39,026 nt of DNA, taken from contig JAILON010000144.1 in NCBI GenBank assembly GCA_024690865.1, forward strand, positions 1 to 39,026, read 5' to 3'. Shown here piece after piece: positions 37,066 through 39,026 of the stretch. The stretch is from Treponema sp. Lineage in GTDB: Bacteria; Spirochaetota; Spirochaetia; Treponematales; Treponemataceae. The first letter of the stretch is position 1. Each line of letters starts with the position of its first letter. Under the pieces are notes generated by a model. That model was not told the origin of the DNA and did no database searches. It worked only from the letters and a program-made list of their open reading frames with translations. The translations under genes were made by a program, and so were the position numbers.

Positions 37066-37963
37066 CCTCATTTCCCTCCCATTCAGGCAAATCAATGACA
37101 GCTTTCCCATCTTCCAATGCGTGCACATAGGAAGCGACAAGATACTGCATGCTCTGAAAAGCAGGGGAGTCCCCCTGCGAAGTATGCAGCTTTATCCACA
37201 AAGCGTCCGTAAGCTTCGCCTTATGCTCCCGGCCCAGCTCCGCCTTTTCAGGCAAGCCCATGCTGAACACAAGGCTGTCCACCATAGGCCGGTAAATCTC
37301 AAAGAGGTCGTCCGCGAGCGCGAACTGGTTCAGGTGGTTGTCGTGGTGGATTCCCAATGCGGGAAGCAGGCCGCCGGAGCACACGGCCCGCGCCATGGAT
37401 CCTCGCATGACCGCGTATCCGTAGTTCAGGAAAGAGTTGATGCCCGGCAGGTTCCTGTCGCGGACAAAATCCTTGCCGAACAAGGCCTTCCAGTACATCC
37501 GGGCGGCGTAAGCCTCCCTGTTGTCCGGGTCGCCGGATTTTACCATCGTTGCTATCTTGTCTATGAGGACGGATTCCTTCTCCATGCCACAAAGCCGCAG
37601 CGCAAGGGCCTGGTTCCTGATTTTCCTTACGACGACCTGCTGCCAAATCCGTTTTCTGAATGGTACGGAGGCTTCTATCTGGCTTTTGATGACTTTGGCG
37701 AAAAGATAATGGCTGTAGACAGGCAGGACCATTCCCTGAGGGGCATAGTTCTTTCCGCAGAGCACCGTGACCCCGCCTTTTTCGGCAATGGCGTTCAAAA
37801 GGTTCTTGGAAACAGTCACTCCTTGGGCCGAAAGCAGCAGCACCCCGATGTCGTCAAGGGGCACCCTGCCCAGCTCCTCCGCCCCGTGCCGGATGACGGC
37901 GAAGCCTCGGCTGAGAGACAGACAGCGGTTTTCTTCCTGAATCTCCAGAACCCTGTTCAGCAT
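37037..37963 (-). CDS. cas1: CRISPR-associated integrase Cas1 (type II)
   Basis: A 308-residue metal-dependent integrase that inserts spacers with Cas2. N-terminal beta domain (CLSLSRGFAVIRHGAEELG, then the strand DDIGVLLLSAQGVTVS). The helical catalytic domain has the conserved Glu in NREAYAARMYWKALFG, the His in LPALGIHHDN and the acidic pair in FALADDLFEIYRP. Length fits type II Cas1. The ATG at 37963 is chosen because the cas9 frame ends at 37999 and no good site exists between; its ribosome-binding site is weak (GAAAG). Follows cas9 after 35 nt. Confidence 0.92.
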   Translation of the reverse strand: MLNRVLEIQEENRCLSLSRGFAVIRHGAEELGRVPLDDIGVLLLSAQGVTVSKNLLNAIAEKGGVTVLCGKNYAPQGMVLPVYSHYLFAKVIKSQIEASVPFRKRIWQQVVVRKIRNQALALRLCGMEKESVLIDKIATMVKSGDPDNREAYAARMYWKALFGKDFVRDRNLPGINSFLNYGYAVMRGSMARAVCSGGLLPALGIHHDNHLNQFALADDLFEIYRPMVDSLVFSMGLPEKAELGREHKAKLTDALWIKLHTSQGDSPAFQSMQYLVASYVHALEDGKAVIDLPEWEGNEDGDAGAEQV

Positions 37964-37998
37964 ACTTTCATTATCGGTATACAGAACAGGGTATAAGC

Positions 37999-39026
37999 TT
38001 ATTTTCTGAAAACCCTGCCTATCGGGTTCACCGTGATGAAGCGGGCCTGCTTCTCGCCGAAGAGGACGTTGACGGAAATCCAGTTCTGAGTTTTTTGAAG
38101 CTTCCAGCAAGGTTCTATTTGATATTCATTCGTTGCGATTATCCAATCAGCACAGTTTGTAACCGAAAAGATAGGTCGAACATCAAGTTTGTTGTTCGTT
38201 GCGGCGAACCCCGCCACCCTGCACTTGTACCAGGCTCCCTTGTCGCTGAACTCCAGGTAGTCGTTCTTGTGCAGGATTCCGATTTTCTTGGCCGCCGGGT
38301 GCGGGGCCTTTGATACACCATCCTTGGGCTTGTTGTCCCTGCCGACCTCGTCCCTGCGGATATACTGGGCCTGATACGTCGGCTTTGCCCCCGCTTTCTT
38401 CGGCGGAACTTCCCATATTATCGCCGCAAAGTAATCCTCCGGGGCAAGGTATCGGGGAGTACTGCCGTTTATGACGATGGGTGTCTGCACGCGGTTCAGG
38501 CAGCGGACTTTCTTTATTCCCGTCTCTTCGCTGAATGCCTGAAGGATATCCTCGAACTTCCCGCCCTTGTGGGAGTCGGCGAAGCTTTGCAGGCGGGAAC
38601 GGATCTTGGCATCCACGATGTCACCGATGTTCTTCTCGGAAAGGCTCGTTATGGGACCCCGGGCGACAAAGTACTCCCGGTAGAGCTTCACCTGCGGGTA
38701 GATGTCCTTGAGTGCCTTTCGGACAAGCTTGATGTCCTTCGTTCCTGCCAGTTCGCGCTCAAAGTCCGCGCGGACTTTCTCATGCTTGATGAGGGGAATG
38801 TCCTTCTCCTCAAGTCTGGCGATATCTACGGCCTCTTCCCGCTTGATTTTCCCCAGGAGCGTCTCCTTGGAAAGCTTGCCTTCCGCCCCGTGGTCTGGCT
38901 TGAAGCTGACGACGATGTGACGCACCTTCTCCTGCAGTTCCATGCGCGGAACAGCCATGGGAGGCACTTCTATCCTGTTTTTCTGGGACCGGGCGTTGAG
39001 CGTCGAAATCTCCCGTACCAGCGACG
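37999..39026 (-). CDS. cas9: Cas9, C-terminal part (cut by window edge)
   Basis: About 342 residues from the end of a Cas9 RNA-guided DNA endonuclease; the frame is open to the window edge. MELQEKVRHIVVSFKPDHG followed by GKLSKETLLGKIK matches the segment after RuvC-III in compact Cas9 proteins (in NmeCas9-type enzymes: a VSR/VSF-x-P-x(2) motif and a GxxHxET-like loop). The remainder (about 200 residues, with VRCLNRVQTPIVINGS, FAAIIWEVPP and WYKCRVAGFAATNN) is the wedge and PAM-interacting region. RuvC-I, the HNH domain and the bridge helix are outside. Gene order cas9-cas1-cas2-array without csn2 suggests subtype II-C. The tracrRNA is not in the window. Confidence 0.88.
   Translation of the reverse strand, partial: SLVREISTLNARSQKNRIEVPPMAVPRMELQEKVRHIVVSFKPDHGAEGKLSKETLLGKIKREEAVDIARLEEKDIPLIKHEKVRADFERELAGTKDIKLVRKALKDIYPQVKLYREYFVARGPITSLSEKNIGDIVDAKIRSRLQSFADSHKGGKFEDILQAFSEETGIKKVRCLNRVQTPIVINGSTPRYLAPEDYFAAIIWEVPPKKAGAKPTYQAQYIRRDEVGRDNKPKDGVSKAPHPAAKKIGILHKNDYLEFSDKGAWYKCRVAGFAATNNKLDVRPIFSVTNCADWIIATNEYQIEPCWKLQKTQNWISVNVLFGEKQARFITVNPIGRVFRK

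Overview
This 39-kb window is G+C-rich (about 58-60% by eye) chromosomal DNA, probably from a spirochaete close to Treponema. The assignment is inference: it rests on the divergent methyl-accepting chemotaxis protein tip, the HAMP-linked class III cyclase, spirochaete-like enzyme sequences and spirochaete-style exported proteins. There is no rRNA in the window to settle it.

Layout. (1) 1-5300 is an accessory-looking stretch. It holds the tail of a VOC-family protein, a small exported protein flanked by a 33-bp direct repeat, an alpha/beta-hydrolase, an exported discoidin-like protein with an apparent frameshift at its start, and a minus-strand tRNA cluster (Trp, an oversized tRNA-like gene with two long hairpins, His, Glu). 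It continues with an XRE regulator behind a 49-residue Cys/His-rich small protein, and a TetR - flavodoxin-like reductase - DUF2271-like operon. (2) 5400-12330 carries a membrane class III adenylate cyclase, ketol-acid reductoisomerase (ilvC), a CsoR-type metal regulator with a histone-H1-like tail, a 22-bp minisatellite, and a CopA copper ATPase fused in frame to a CopZ-like domain. (3) 12400-33750 is a nitrogen-assimilation region: an Amt-PII fusion, type III glutamine synthetase, an MCP, carA-carB-short glutamine synthetase-ANTAR regulator, and the convergent operon asnB-gltB-gltD. (4) 33750-35880 has endonuclease III, an OppD-type ATPase and a tautomerase. (5) 35966-39026 is a type II-C-like CRISPR-Cas locus: an 11-repeat array, cas2, cas1 and the 3' end of cas9.

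How it fits together. Ammonium uptake and sensing (Amt-PII), ammonium capture (GlnN, the short GS), glutamine use (CarAB, AsnB, GltBD) and an RNA-binding ANTAR protein are clustered. Three of the transcripts (glnN, carA, asnB) have a good sigma-70 promoter whose first transcribed element, starting 4-15 nt from the predicted start site, is a terminator-like hairpin ending in a U-run. A fourth hairpin of the same kind lies just ahead of amt. The simplest reading is a regulon controlled by antitermination at the very start of each transcript, with the ANTAR protein as the obvious candidate factor.

The other standout is the CRISPR repeat. Every 36-bp repeat carries perfect TTGACA and TATAAT boxes 16 bp apart, pointing into the next spacer. 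The first repeat has lost only its crRNA-handle half and keeps the promoter half, so each crRNA is probably made from its own promoter.
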